From Chromohalobacter canadensis (lineage in GTDB: Bacteria; Pseudomonadota; Gammaproteobacteria; Pseudomonadales; Halomonadaceae), in contig NZ_JAJQJH010000013.1 in NCBI RefSeq assembly GCF_029544075.1, positions 1-64,000 of the forward strand: 64,000 nt of DNA, in the 5' to 3' direction. Positions 46,192 through 55,453 of the stretch are shown here, piece after piece (the first letter of the stretch is position 1; the number at the start of each line of letters is the position of its first letter). The position numbers and the translations under genes were made by a program. The notes under the pieces are model-generated. The model did not search any database. It saw only the letters and a list, made by a program, of their open reading frames with translations, and had not been told where the DNA came from.

Positions 46192-46983
46192 ATGGCGACC
46201 CCAACGGCACCCCGACGTATCTGGCTGACCGGCGCCACCTCCGGCATCGGTGAAGCCCTTGCCAAGCGGTTGTTGCAAGACGGGCACCGCGTAGCCCTGA
46301 CCGCACGTCGACGCGACACCCTGGAGGCACTCGCCGCCCCTTTCGAGAATGCCCTGGTGGTCCCCGCCGATCTCACTGACCGCGCGTCGGTCAGTGAGGC
46401 CGGAGCAAGGATCGAAGCCGTCTTCGGTGGGCTCGAGCTGGCACTGCTCAATGCCGGCACCTGCGAGTATCTGGATGCTCGCCACTTCGACGTCGACCTG
46501 ATCGAGCGCGTGCTCGCCACCAACCTGCACGGCACCCTGTATGCCATCGATGCGGCATTGCCGCTACTGCGCCGCGCTCGCCATGGCACGCAGCGTCCGC
46601 AGCTGGCCGCCGTTTCCAGCGCTTCGGCGTATTTTCCACTGCCACGCGCCGAAGCTTACGGCGCTTCCAAGGCCGCGATCAGCTACTTCCTCACCTCCCT
46701 GCGACTCGACCTGGCGGCGGAAGGCATCGATGTCAGCGTCATACACCCCGGATTCGTGCGCACACCGCTAACCGAGCGCAACGACTTCCCCATGCCCATG
46801 CGCGTCGAGGTCGATACCGCCGTCGAGGCCATACTAAGCGGCCTGGAAAAACGCGTGCTGGACATTCACTTCCCGCGCCGCTTCACCTTGCTGGTCAAGC
46901 TGGCGGGCATCCTGCCGCCTGCGCTACGTCATCGGCTCGGGCGTCTCTTGACCCGTAACACCGCCGAAGAGGGTCGACCGTGA
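46192..46983 (+). CDS. Short-chain dehydrogenase/reductase
   Basis: This is a classical SDR of 263 residues with cofactor motif LTGATSGIGEA, LLNAGT, and catalytic Ser and Tyr-x3-Lys in SSASAYF...YGASKAA. A hydrophobic C-terminal stretch may associate with membrane. I chose the ATG at 46192, with AGAGGAG 5 bases upstream. It overlaps the following FAD gene by 4 bp. The substrate is unknown; in this type of operon a lipid or polyprenyl substrate is plausible but unproven. Confidence 0.88.
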   Translation: MATPTAPRRIWLTGATSGIGEALAKRLLQDGHRVALTARRRDTLEALAAPFENALVVPADLTDRASVSEAGARIEAVFGGLELALLNAGTCEYLDARHFDVDLIERVLATNLHGTLYAIDAALPLLRRARHGTQRPQLAAVSSASAYFPLPRAEAYGASKAAISYFLTSLRLDLAAEGIDVSVIHPGFVRTPLTERNDFPMPMRVEVDTAVEAILSGLEKRVLDIHFPRRFTLLVKLAGILPPALRHRLGRLLTRNTAEEGRP

Positions 46984-48308
46984 ACGTGCCCGCCTCACGC
47001 ATCGCGGTGGTCGGCGGCGGCATTGCCGGCATGGCCGCCGCCCATTACCTCTCGCAACGCCACGAGGTGACACTGTTCGAGGCCAACGAGCACCTCGGTG
47101 GCCACACTGCGACCGTGGATGTCGAGCTGGACGGGCACCGGCATGCCATCGACACCGGTTTCATTGTCTTCAACGACCGCACCTATCCACACTTTCAGCG
47201 CTTGCTTGCACAGTTGGGCGTGACCGCACAAGCCACCGAAATGAGCTTTTCGGTGCATGCCACGCACGAGGACTTCGAATATAACGGCCATACCCTCGAT
47301 ACTCTGTTCGCCCAGCGTCGTAATCTACTGCGCCCCGGCTTTCACAGAATGCTGCGCGATATCCTGCGCTTCAATCGCCACGCGGTACGCGACCTATCAC
47401 ACGGCACCTTGCCGGAGGGCATGACGCTGGGCGAGTACCTGGCGCGGGGTGGCTACGGCGAGGCTTTCCGGCGCCGTTACCTGCTGCCCATGGGTGCCGC
47501 TATCTGGTCCGCCAGCGAACGCGACATGGCGAATTTCCCGCTGACATCCTTCGTGCGTTTCTTTCATCATCATGGGTTGCTGTCGGTGCATAATCGCCCT
47601 CAGTGGTACACGCTAGTGGGCGGCGCACGACGCTACATAGCCCCGCTGACGGCCGCCTATGCTCAGCGCGTCCGCTTGGCCTGCCCGGTGCGGAGTATCG
47701 ATCGCGATGCAACGGGCGTGACACTGACCACGCCCCAAGGGCGGGAGCGTTTCGATCAGGTGGTGCTCGCCTGCCACAGCGACCAGGCACTGGCGATGCT
47801 CAGCGCCCCTAGTCAAGCAGAACGACAGATCCTCGATGCCCTGCCTTATCAGGACAATGATGTTGTCTTGCATACCGATACCCGAATGCTGCCACGACGG
47901 CGCCGCGCCTGGGCAAGCTGGAACTATCGCATCGATGGACGCCAGGACGACGCCCGCGTCTCGGTGACCTACGACATGAACCGCCTCCAGCATCTGACAG
48001 GCGCGACGCGTTTCTGCGTGACGCTCAACGACAGCGACGCCATCGCCCCCGAGTGCATGCTTCAGCGCTTCGTCTATCGTCACCCCTGCTTCACGCTGGC
48101 GGGTGCCGCTGCCCAGCAGCGTCATGCGGAAATCTCCGGTCCGCACCAGCGCACGCATTTCTGTGGCGCGTACTGGCGCCACGGTTTCCACGAAGACGGC
48201 GTCTGGAGCGCGCTGCGCGTGGCCCGTGCACTGGGCTGCGATGAATTCGGTGTCCTGCAAGGGTCTCTCTCACCGGCAACCGCAGTACCTGAAGGAGTCC
48301 AGGCATGA
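46980..48308 (+). CDS. FAD/NAD(P)-binding oxidoreductase (COG2907, amine-oxidase fold)
   Basis: This is a 442-residue flavoprotein. The dinucleotide fold begins VVGGGIAGMAAAHYLS, with Glu at the end of the second strand (TLFEANEHLGGHT). The GTG start overlaps the SDR stop (GTGA). COG2907 proteins are regularly coupled to DUF1365 and CFA-synthase genes. In Rhodobacter sphaeroides a relative under light/singlet-oxygen control takes part in making furan fatty acids, so desaturation of methylated acyl chains is a reasonable hypothesis here. Confidence 0.87.
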   Translation: MNVPASRIAVVGGGIAGMAAAHYLSQRHEVTLFEANEHLGGHTATVDVELDGHRHAIDTGFIVFNDRTYPHFQRLLAQLGVTAQATEMSFSVHATHEDFEYNGHTLDTLFAQRRNLLRPGFHRMLRDILRFNRHAVRDLSHGTLPEGMTLGEYLARGGYGEAFRRRYLLPMGAAIWSASERDMANFPLTSFVRFFHHHGLLSVHNRPQWYTLVGGARRYIAPLTAAYAQRVRLACPVRSIDRDATGVTLTTPQGRERFDQVVLACHSDQALAMLSAPSQAERQILDALPYQDNDVVLHTDTRMLPRRRRAWASWNYRIDGRQDDARVSVTYDMNRLQHLTGATRFCVTLNDSDAIAPECMLQRFVYRHPCFTLAGAAAQQRHAEISGPHQRTHFCGAYWRHGFHEDGVWSALRVARALGCDEFGVLQGSLSPATAVPEGVQA

Positions 48309-49069
48309 GCGCCCCCTTGCATAGCCGGGTAGCCTTGGGCGAACTGCGCCATCGGCGATTCACGCCGCGAACGCACCGTTTCACCTACCGCGTGTGGATG
48401 GCCTGGCTCGACTTGGACGAGCTACCCGAACTCTTCGATCCGCTGCCGGGATTCAGTGCACGACGTGCTGCGCTGGCGCGCTTTCGCCGCGAGGATTATC
48501 TGGGGCCCACGCATCTGCCGCTCAAGACGGCGGTGCGGCAGCGACTTCGCCACGAGCTGGGCGAAGCACCCGACGGCCCGATTCGCATGCTGACCCAGCT
48601 GCGCCTCTGCGGGGTGCTCTTCAACCCCATCACGCTGTATTACGCCTACGACCGAGACGAGCGTCTGTGCGCCATTCTCGGCGAAGTCACCAATACGCCG
48701 TGGCGGGAGCGCCAGGTCTATGCCTACCGAGTGACGCCGACGCGCCATGTCCATGCCGCGTATTTCGACAAGGCGCTGCATGTCTCGCCGTTCAACCCCA
48801 TGGACATGCGCTATCGCTGGCGCTTCAACACACCAAGCGAGCACCTGCTGATGCACATGGAGGCATGGCGCGAGGACACGCGCCATTTCGATGCCACGCT
48901 GAGCCTGCATTTCGCACCAGCGGGACGGCGCGCGTGGCTTGCCGCCCTGGCACGGGCCCCTTGGATGAGCCTCAAGACGCTGGCCGGCATTCATTTCGAG
49001 GCATTGCGTCTATGGCTGAAGCGCGTGCCACTCTTTTCCCATCCCCGTGGCGAGGAGACACGCCCGTGA
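48305..49069 (+). CDS. DUF1365 family protein
   Basis: This is a 254-residue protein of the DUF1365 family (COG3496), recognised by HRRFTPRTHRFTYRVWM near the start and FNPITLYYAYD. It is regularly found between a COG2907 flavoprotein and a CFA synthase, as here. The start overlaps the preceding stop (ATGA) and the stop overlaps the cfa GTG start (GTGA). The activity is not firmly known; a role in modifying methylated fatty acyl chains is suggested by context. Confidence 0.88.
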   Translation: MSAPLHSRVALGELRHRRFTPRTHRFTYRVWMAWLDLDELPELFDPLPGFSARRAALARFRREDYLGPTHLPLKTAVRQRLRHELGEAPDGPIRMLTQLRLCGVLFNPITLYYAYDRDERLCAILGEVTNTPWRERQVYAYRVTPTRHVHAAYFDKALHVSPFNPMDMRYRWRFNTPSEHLLMHMEAWREDTRHFDATLSLHFAPAGRRAWLAALARAPWMSLKTLAGIHFEALRLWLKRVPLFSHPRGEETRP

Positions 49070-50334
49070 CGACGACCCGTTCCGCCACCAAGACGCCTGC
49101 CAGCACGCTCGGTGCGCGCATAGCACGTTGGCTCAAGCCACGCCTGCTGCGTCAGCTGTCGACCATAGAGGGCGGCGTGCTCATCATCGAGGAAGCCGGA
49201 CGCACTCATCGTCTCGGCCAGGGTGGACCACTCACGGTACGCCTGCAGGTACATCATGACCGAGTCTGGCGACGCATTGCGCTGGGGGGCAGCGTCGCGG
49301 CCGGGGAAACCTATATGGACGGTGACTGGCACTGCGATGACCTGGTCGCGCTGATTCGTTTGCTCGCGCGCAACCTGGAGCACGTCAACGAACGTCTGGA
49401 GAAAGGCCCCGCACGATTGGCGCATAGTGTGCTCAGTACTCTCCAATCCCTACAACGCAATACCTCTGGTCGCGCCCGACGCCATGTAGCCGCGCATTAC
49501 GACCTCGGCAATGACCTCTTCGAGACGTTCCTCGATCGCGAGCACTGGCTTTACTCCAGCGCCATCTTTCCACGCCCCGAAGCTAGCCTGGAAGACGCGT
49601 CGACATACAAGCTGGAGCTCATTCTCGACAAGCTGGATGTTGGCCCCGAACATCACCTGTTGGAGATCGGCACCGGCTGGGGCGGGCTGGCACTGTACGC
49701 GGCACGCACCCGAGGCTGCCGCGTCACCACCACGACCATTTCCGAGGCGCAGTACGCGCATACTGCGCTGCGCATACGCGAAGCCGGCCTCGAGGATCGC
49801 ATCACCCTACTCAAGCGCGATTATCGCGACCTCGAGGGGCGTTACGACCGCCTGGTATCGGTGGAAATGATCGAGGCAGTGGGGCATCAGTACCTGGACA
49901 CTTATCTGGCCACCGTCGACAGTCTACTCGATGACGACGGCTTGGCGCTGATTCAGGCCATCACCATTCGCGACCAGCGCTATGAAGCAGCCAAGCGCGA
50001 GGTCGACTTCATCAAGCGTTACATCTTTCCTGGCGGTTTCCTGCCTTCCCACCAGGCGATGCTGGAAAGCATCGCGCGGCGCACGCAACTCAACGTACTC
50101 ATCCTCGACGAGATCGGGGCACATTATGCGCGTACGCTTTGCGAATGGCGCCAGCGCTTCGAATCCAGCCTCGAGCGCGTTCGTAGTCTCGGCTATGACG
50201 AACGCTTCATCCGCATGTGGCGCTATTATCTGTGCTACTGCGAAGGCGGCTTCCGCGAGCGCACCATCGGCGCCTCGCAGTGGCTACTGGCCAAACCTGG
50301 CAGCCGGCGCGCACCGCTCACCGGCGCACCTTGA
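49066..50334 (+). CDS. cfa: Cyclopropane-fatty-acyl-phospholipid synthase family methyltransferase
   Basis: This SAM-dependent enzyme adds a methylene (or methyl) group to unsaturated acyl chains in phospholipids. It has 422 residues with an N-terminal lipid-binding region (GGSVAAGETYMDGDW). The SAM motif is LLEIGTGWGGLALYAA, followed by TTISEAQYA and the C-terminal YLCYCEGGF signature. I chose the GTG at 49066, with GAGGAG 8 bases upstream, overlapping the DUF1365 stop. A second, stationary-phase cfa may exist elsewhere; this operon copy could instead make methylated or furan precursors. Confidence 0.92.
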   Translation: MTTTRSATKTPASTLGARIARWLKPRLLRQLSTIEGGVLIIEEAGRTHRLGQGGPLTVRLQVHHDRVWRRIALGGSVAAGETYMDGDWHCDDLVALIRLLARNLEHVNERLEKGPARLAHSVLSTLQSLQRNTSGRARRHVAAHYDLGNDLFETFLDREHWLYSSAIFPRPEASLEDASTYKLELILDKLDVGPEHHLLEIGTGWGGLALYAARTRGCRVTTTTISEAQYAHTALRIREAGLEDRITLLKRDYRDLEGRYDRLVSVEMIEAVGHQYLDTYLATVDSLLDDDGLALIQAITIRDQRYEAAKREVDFIKRYIFPGGFLPSHQAMLESIARRTQLNVLILDEIGAHYARTLCEWRQRFESSLERVRSLGYDERFIRMWRYYLCYCEGGFRERTIGASQWLLAKPGSRRAPLTGAP

Positions 50335-50338
50335 CGCC

Positions 50339-50833
50339 ATGCTTGGCAAGATTTTAAACGCGCTCGCGTTTCAAGTCGGCTGGCTAGCCTGCGTGCTCGG
50401 TGGTACGCCCTGGGCCTTGCTCACGGTCACGGTAATCGTGACGTGTCACCTGCGGTGGCTGGGCATACCGGGAGAGTGGCGCTGGCTGGCGGGATTCACG
50501 CTACTCGGCGCGGGCGTGGACGGCACGCTGACGTTGCTCGGCGGTTTACGCTTTACCGATGGATCGGAACTCACTCCGGTACTGCCGCTATGGCTGTGGC
50601 TGCTCTGGCCGCTATTCGCGACCACCATTCACCATTCACTCGCTTGGCTATGGTCGCACCCGTGGCTGGCGATGCTTGGCGGGGCGCTCGGTGGGCCGAG
50701 TTCCTACCTGGGGGGTGCACGCCTGGCGGATGTCGAACTGGCGCCTTGGGCTGTGGCGGTGCAGGCCGTAGTGTGGAGCAGTCTATGCGGATGGTTGGCG
50801 CTCAGGAAAGTGACACCTCGAGATCGCCCTTGA
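50339..50833 (+). CDS. DUF2878 membrane protein
   Basis: This is a 164-residue hydrophobic protein with four or five membrane segments (FQVGWLACVLGG, WRWLAGFTLLGAGVDGTL, LWLWLLWPLFATTIHHSLAW, LGGALGGPSSYLGGARL). It matches the DUF2878 family, typically the last member of COG2907-DUF1365-cfa operons. It starts 4 bp after cfa and its end overlaps the convergent GGDEF-EAL gene by 32 bp. The function is unknown. Confidence 0.82.
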   Translation: MLGKILNALAFQVGWLACVLGGTPWALLTVTVIVTCHLRWLGIPGEWRWLAGFTLLGAGVDGTLTLLGGLRFTDGSELTPVLPLWLWLLWPLFATTIHHSLAWLWSHPWLAMLGGALGGPSSYLGGARLADVELAPWAVAVQAVVWSSLCGWLALRKVTPRDRP

Positions 50834-52637
50834 GCCGCCTCTCGACATCGGTGACCCGTTCGGGGCGGGCATAGAGGAAGCCTTGCACCATGGCACAACC
50901 CTCTGCACGCAGATAATCCCGCTGCGCCTCGGTTTCCACCCCTTCGGCGACCACGTCCAGCCCAAGGCCGCGAGCCATGGCGAGCACTGCCGAGGTGATA
51001 GCAGCATCGGCGCTATCGTCGGGCAGGGCACGCACGAAGGCACGGTCGAGCTTGAGCTTATCCACCGGCAACTGCTTGAGATAGGCCATCGATGAATAGC
51101 CGGTGCCGAAGTCGTCGATGGCAATCGGATGCCCTTTGTCACGCAGCGCGACGAGACGCGTCGATATGTCCCCAGCGCGCTCGTCGAGCAGTACCGACTC
51201 GGTCAGTTCCAGTCCCAGCATGGCCGCAGGCACGTTGTGCTTGGACAAACTGGCAGACAACCGGGACTCAAGATCGCCCTGGATTAGCTGCACCGCAGAG
51301 ATATTGATCCACACTGGCACGAACGATAACCCTTGCTGGCGCCAGGTCGACAACTGCGCACAGGCGTGATCGATCACCCAATCGCCCAGCGACGCCATCA
51401 AACCGTGGCGTTCGGCCAAAGGGATGAACGTCGCCGGCGAAATCATGCCATGCGTGGGATGATACCAGCGCAGCAGGGCTTCCATGCCGGCCAGACGGCC
51501 GTCGTCGAGATAGTGCTGGGTCTGGTAGAAAAGCTCGAGTTGCGTACCGTGCGCCAGGGCTTGGCGAAGCTCGTTGAGCAGCTCGAGTTGAGGATCCCCC
51601 GCGACTTCCAGCGAAGGACGGAAGCGTTGACTATGGTTACGCCCGTGGCGCTTGGCGGCATAGAGTGCCGACTCGAGACGCTGGAACAGCACGCCGGGAT
51701 CACGCCCGTCTTCGGGCGCCCGGCAAGTGCCGATGGTCAGCCCCAGGCGAAGGGGTTTGTCACCGATTTCGAACGGTTCGCTAAGATGCCCGCGTAGCCC
51801 TTCCACCCATTGTTCGTGATCATCATAAGTCGTGGTGCGAATGACCATGAACTCGTCGCCGCCCAGGCGCCCTACCACCCCTCCGGCGACAAAGGCGTCG
51901 AGCCGTTGCCCGAAGCGTGATAGCAGGCGATCGCCCTTGTCGACGCCCATGGTGTCATTGACGGCCTTGAAGCCATCGATATCGATCAACGCGATATCCA
52001 ATCCCTCGCCTGCTCGCAGTCGCTGCAAGCGCGAGGCCAACAAATCATGCAGACGTCGGCGATTGGGTAAGCCGGTCAACGGGTCCTCGAAGCCGATACG
52101 TTGCAAATCCTGCTCACGTGCCTTGTGACGAGTGATATCGGTGAACAATCCCACGTAATGCGTGACACGCCCCTTGTCATCTGCGACCGCCCGCACACGC
52201 AGCCATTCGGGGAATTGATCGCCATGCTTGCGCTGGTTCCAGACTTCCCCTTCCCACTGCCCGGTGGCATTGAGGGTCTGCCAATAATGTTCGTAGAAAG
52301 CCTTGTCATGGCGCCCGGAGGAGAGCACCGATGGATCGAGGCCGCGTATCTCGTCATCACTGTAGCCGGTGATGTGCGTAAAGGCCGGATTGACCGCCTC
52401 GATGCGATTGTGGGAGTTGGAAATAACCACGCCATCGGGGGAGAGCGTGAGCGCCGCTTCGGTCAGCCGACGACGGGTCGCCTCTAGACGAATCTGCCGC
52501 CAGGCATCCAGGGCGCCAATGGTTACGATCACCAAAGCCGCCAGGCGCAGCATTAGCGTCGGCAACAGGCTCATGGAGGCCATGGCAGCAATGCCCGTCC
52601 ATACCAAGGGACGGTTGAGCGTAAAGACGGACCACAT
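50802..52637 (-). CDS. PAS-GGDEF-EAL cyclic-di-GMP signalling protein
   Basis: The 611-residue protein has two N-terminal membrane segments (about 10-45), a PAS domain (about 65-180; GVVISNSHNRIEAVNPAF), a GGDEF domain with intact LGGDEF, and an EAL domain ([22 protein letters not shown]). Both cyclase and phosphodiesterase residues are present, so net activity cannot be predicted. The PAS domain lacks the NCRFLQ motif of LOV photosensors. It is convergent with the lipid operon and lies 211 bp from fabA, with no obvious functional link. Confidence 0.92.
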   Translation of the reverse strand: MWSVFTLNRPLVWTGIAAMASMSLLPTLMLRLAALVIVTIGALDAWRQIRLEATRRRLTEAALTLSPDGVVISNSHNRIEAVNPAFTHITGYSDDEIRGLDPSVLSSGRHDKAFYEHYWQTLNATGQWEGEVWNQRKHGDQFPEWLRVRAVADDKGRVTHYVGLFTDITRHKAREQDLQRIGFEDPLTGLPNRRRLHDLLASRLQRLRAGEGLDIALIDIDGFKAVNDTMGVDKGDRLLSRFGQRLDAFVAGGVVGRLGGDEFMVIRTTTYDDHEQWVEGLRGHLSEPFEIGDKPLRLGLTIGTCRAPEDGRDPGVLFQRLESALYAAKRHGRNHSQRFRPSLEVAGDPQLELLNELRQALAHGTQLELFYQTQHYLDDGRLAGMEALLRWYHPTHGMISPATFIPLAERHGLMASLGDWVIDHACAQLSTWRQQGLSFVPVWINISAVQLIQGDLESRLSASLSKHNVPAAMLGLELTESVLLDERAGDISTRLVALRDKGHPIAIDDFGTGYSSMAYLKQLPVDKLKLDRAFVRALPDDSADAAITSAVLAMARGLGLDVVAEGVETEAQRDYLRAEGCAMVQGFLYARPERVTDVERRLKGDLEVSLS

Positions 52638-52848
52638 GGTGAATTAGCGGCTCAATCAATAGAGGTTCGTGAAGGTGCAGGCATCATGCCCCTTCTCTTG
52701 CGACCGGCGCAACCCGCACCCATCCGCGGATTGCACCCATAACGCGCGCCCGGTAGGCTAGCCCAGCGTGCATTCATTCGGCACTGCCAGTAGACTAAGG
52801 TGTTCGTGCTCTGCGACGCACCACAATTTCGACTCTCGGAAAGACTCA

Positions 52849-53364
52849 GTGACCAAGCAACATTCTTTCAGCTACGAAGAACTGCTGGCATGCAGCCAGG
52901 GCGAGCTTTTCGGCCCGGGCAACGCCCAGCTGCCGGCCCCCAACATGCTGATGCTCGACCGCATCACGCAGATCCAGGAGGGCGGAGGCGAGTACGACAA
53001 GGGCGAGCTCATCGCCGAACTGGATATCCACCCCGACCTGTGGTTCTTCGATTGCCACTTCCCCGGCGACCCGGTCATGCCTGGCTGCCTGGGTCTGGAT
53101 GCCATGTGGCAACTGGTCGGCTTCTACCTCGGCTGGCTGGGCCATCCTGGCCGCGGGCGCGCCTTGGGCTGTGGCGAGGTCAAGTTCTCTGGCCAGATCA
53201 TGCCCGATGCCGCCAAGGTCACCTACCGGATCAACCTCAAGCGGATCATTACCCGGCGGTTGATACTAGGGATTGCCGACGGCACCGTCTCGGTCGACGG
53301 TCGCGATATCTATCAGGCCAACGATTTGCGCGTTGGCTTGTTTACCTCCACCGCGAATTTCTGA
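52849..53364 (+). CDS. fabA: 3-hydroxydecanoyl-ACP dehydratase/isomerase
   Basis: FabA forms and isomerises the C10 double bond, the branch point to unsaturated fatty acids. It has 171 residues. The catalytic His is in [11 protein letters not shown], with Asp in [12 protein letters not shown] chose the GTG at 52849 (E. coli-like start, [12 protein letters not shown] downstream), with GGAAAG upstream. It is in an operon with fabB 13 bp downstream, as in pseudomonads. The unsaturated chains it provides are substrates of the CFA-type enzyme in this window. Confidence 0.96.
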   Translation: MTKQHSFSYEELLACSQGELFGPGNAQLPAPNMLMLDRITQIQEGGGEYDKGELIAELDIHPDLWFFDCHFPGDPVMPGCLGLDAMWQLVGFYLGWLGHPGRGRALGCGEVKFSGQIMPDAAKVTYRINLKRIITRRLILGIADGTVSVDGRDIYQANDLRVGLFTSTANF

Positions 53365-53377
53365 TCAGGAGGCTTCC

Positions 53378-54595
53378 ATGCGACGAGTGGTAGTCACCGG
53401 CCAAGGCATCGTGTCTTGCCTCGGCAATGACCAGCACCAGGTACTGGACGCACTGCGCAACGGGCGCTCGGGTATTCGTTTCAAAGAAGAATACGCCGAA
53501 CGTGGTTTCCGTAGCCATGTGGCCGGTGTCATCGATATTGATCTCGATACTTTAATCGACCGTAAGCTGCGTCGCTTCATGGGCGATGCTGCGGCATTCG
53601 CCTATGTCTCGATGGAACAGGCGATCCGCGATGCTGGCCTCGACGAAAGCGATATCTCCAACGAGCGTACCGGCCTGATCGCTGGCTCCGGCGGCGCGTC
53701 CAGCGCCAACCAGGTCGAAGCCGCCGACGTCCTGCGCGAGAAGGGCCTACGTCGCGTCGGTCCCTACCGGGTCACGCGGACCATGGGCAGCACGGTCTCC
53801 GCCTGTCTCGCCACGCCGTTCAAGATCAAGGGCGTCAACTACTCTATCTCCTCAGCCTGCGCGACCTCGGCCCACTGCATCGGCAGTGCCGTCGAGCAGA
53901 TCCAGCTCGGCAAGCAGGACGTGGTCTTTGCCGGTGGCGGCGAGGAGGAGCATTGGACGCTGTCTTGTCTGTTCGACGCCATGGGCGCGCTCTCGACTAG
54001 CTATAACGACGCACCTGAATCCGCCTCGCGTCCCTATGACGCCTCGCGCGATGGCTTCATCATCGCCGGCGGTGGCGGCATGCTGGTGCTCGAAGAGCTG
54101 GAACACGCCAAGGCACGTGGCGCCAAGATCTATGCCGAAATCGTCGGCTATGGCGCCACCTCCGATGGCTACGACATGGTTGCACCCTCGGGCGAGGGTG
54201 CCGCACGCTGCATGCGGCAAGCCATGGCGAACGTGGACGGTCCGATCGACTATATCAATACCCATGGCACCTCCACCCCGGTGGGCGACATCGCCGAGCT
54301 CAAGGCGGTTCGCGAGGTGTTTGGCGATACCACGCCAGCGATGAGCTCCACCAAATCGCTGACCGGGCATTCGCTGGGCGCCACCGGCGTGCAGGAGACC
54401 ATCTACTCGCTGTTGATGATGGAACACGCCTTCATCGCCGCCTCGGCCAACATCAGCGAGCTAGACGATGCTGCCCAGGGCTTCGATATCGTCGAGCAAC
54501 GTCGCGACAATGTTGCCATCGAGCGCGTGCTGTCCAATAGCTTCGGGTTCGGCGGCACCAATGCCTGCCTGGTGCTGCAGCGCTACCGGGACTGA
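53378..54595 (+). CDS. fabB: 3-oxoacyl-ACP synthase I
   Basis: This is a condensing enzyme that elongates the cis-3-decenoyl product of FabA. The Cys-His-His triad lies in [21 protein letters not shown] and [11 protein letters not shown]. It has 405 residues. AGGAGG lies 5 bases before the ATG at 53378. It is coupled to fabA and followed by a strong bidirectional terminator. Confidence 0.97.
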   Translation: MRRVVVTGQGIVSCLGNDQHQVLDALRNGRSGIRFKEEYAERGFRSHVAGVIDIDLDTLIDRKLRRFMGDAAAFAYVSMEQAIRDAGLDESDISNERTGLIAGSGGASSANQVEAADVLREKGLRRVGPYRVTRTMGSTVSACLATPFKIKGVNYSISSACATSAHCIGSAVEQIQLGKQDVVFAGGGEEEHWTLSCLFDAMGALSTSYNDAPESASRPYDASRDGFIIAGGGGMLVLEELEHAKARGAKIYAEIVGYGATSDGYDMVAPSGEGAARCMRQAMANVDGPIDYINTHGTSTPVGDIAELKAVREVFGDTTPAMSSTKSLTGHSLGATGVQETIYSLLMMEHAFIAASANISELDDAAQGFDIVEQRRDNVAIERVLSNSFGFGGTNACLVLQRYRD

Positions 54596-54632
54596 TCCGC
54601 GACCTGAGCGCCGAGCGTTTCCCGGTAACACG

Positions 54633-54666
54633 AAAAAGGGGCGTCTCTCACGAGACGCCCCTTTTT
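54633..54666. terminator. Bidirectional terminator between fabB and plsC
   Basis: AAAAA, stem GGGGCGTCTC / GAGACGCCCC with a 4-base loop, then TTTTT. It ends both fabAB and the convergent plsC operon. Confidence 0.93.
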
Positions 54667-54697
54667 GGCATGCTACCACACAATCGTCGACAGAAGC

Positions 54698-55453
54698 TCA
54701 GGCTGGCACCTTAGTGGGCTCGCCCTCAACCTCGGGGCGCGGTACCGCGGAGATCTCGCGAAGCTGCGCTTCGATCCACTGCTCTACCTCGGCCAACACC
54801 TCGTCGGTCGCGCGCCCCTGCGTATCGATCGGCTCGCCGACCACCACATGCAAGTGTCCAGGCTTCTTGACCCAATGCCGTCCCGGCCAATGTTCCCCGG
54901 CATTGTGGGCCACAGGCAACACCGGGACACCAGAGCGGCAAGCAATTACTACACCACTCTTGTTGTAGCGACGCCGTTGCCCTGGCGCCACCCGAGTGCC
55001 CTCGGGAAAGATCAGCACCGAGAGTCCCTCAGCCAAACGCTGCGAGCCCTGCTCGAGCACCATGCGCATGGCCCGCGACGGTCGCGAGCGATCCAGCGCG
55101 ATAGGTTTGATCAATCGTAGCCCCCAGCCGAAGACCGGCATATTGAGCAGCTCACGCTTGAGCACCGTGCACACCGGAACCTTGAGCAGCTGCAGGAACA
55201 GGGTTTCCCACTCACTTTGATGATTAGCGAGCACCACGCAGGGGCCCTCAGGCACGTTCTCGCGCCCGCTAACGTGATAACGCACCCCACAGGACACGGC
55301 GAACCAGCCCACGATGAAACGGTTATACAAATTCAGCAGCCGAAAACGCGAAAACAACGGCAAGAACGGTGCGGCCGGTAGCAACACTAGGCCGCTGATT
55401 AGTAGTGCCAGAAAGTAGCCGGCATAAAATACGAGACTGCGTAATACCTTCAC
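54698..55453 (-). CDS. plsC: 1-acyl-sn-glycerol-3-phosphate acyltransferase family protein
   Basis: This inner-membrane acyltransferase makes phosphatidic acid from lysophosphatidic acid and acyl-ACP/CoA. It has 251 residues with an N-terminal hydrophobic helix. The catalytic block is NHQSEWET (a H-x4-E form common in this subfamily), FPEGTRVAPG is the glycerol-phosphate-binding motif, and VPVLPVAHNAG is the fourth block. The start overlaps the RmlD-like gene (ATGA). A second plsC may exist elsewhere, so the symbol denotes the family. Confidence 0.88.
   Translation of the reverse strand: MKVLRSLVFYAGYFLALLISGLVLLPAAPFLPLFSRFRLLNLYNRFIVGWFAVSCGVRYHVSGRENVPEGPCVVLANHQSEWETLFLQLLKVPVCTVLKRELLNMPVFGWGLRLIKPIALDRSRPSRAMRMVLEQGSQRLAEGLSVLIFPEGTRVAPGQRRRYNKSGVVIACRSGVPVLPVAHNAGEHWPGRHWVKKPGHLHVVVGEPIDTQGRATDEVLAEVEQWIEAQLREISAVPRPEVEGEPTKVPA

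Noticed and set aside
50802-52637. LOV photosensor for the light-type operon in the adjacent PAS domain
   Set aside because: The PAS domain has no NCRFLQ-type flavin-binding cysteine motif.
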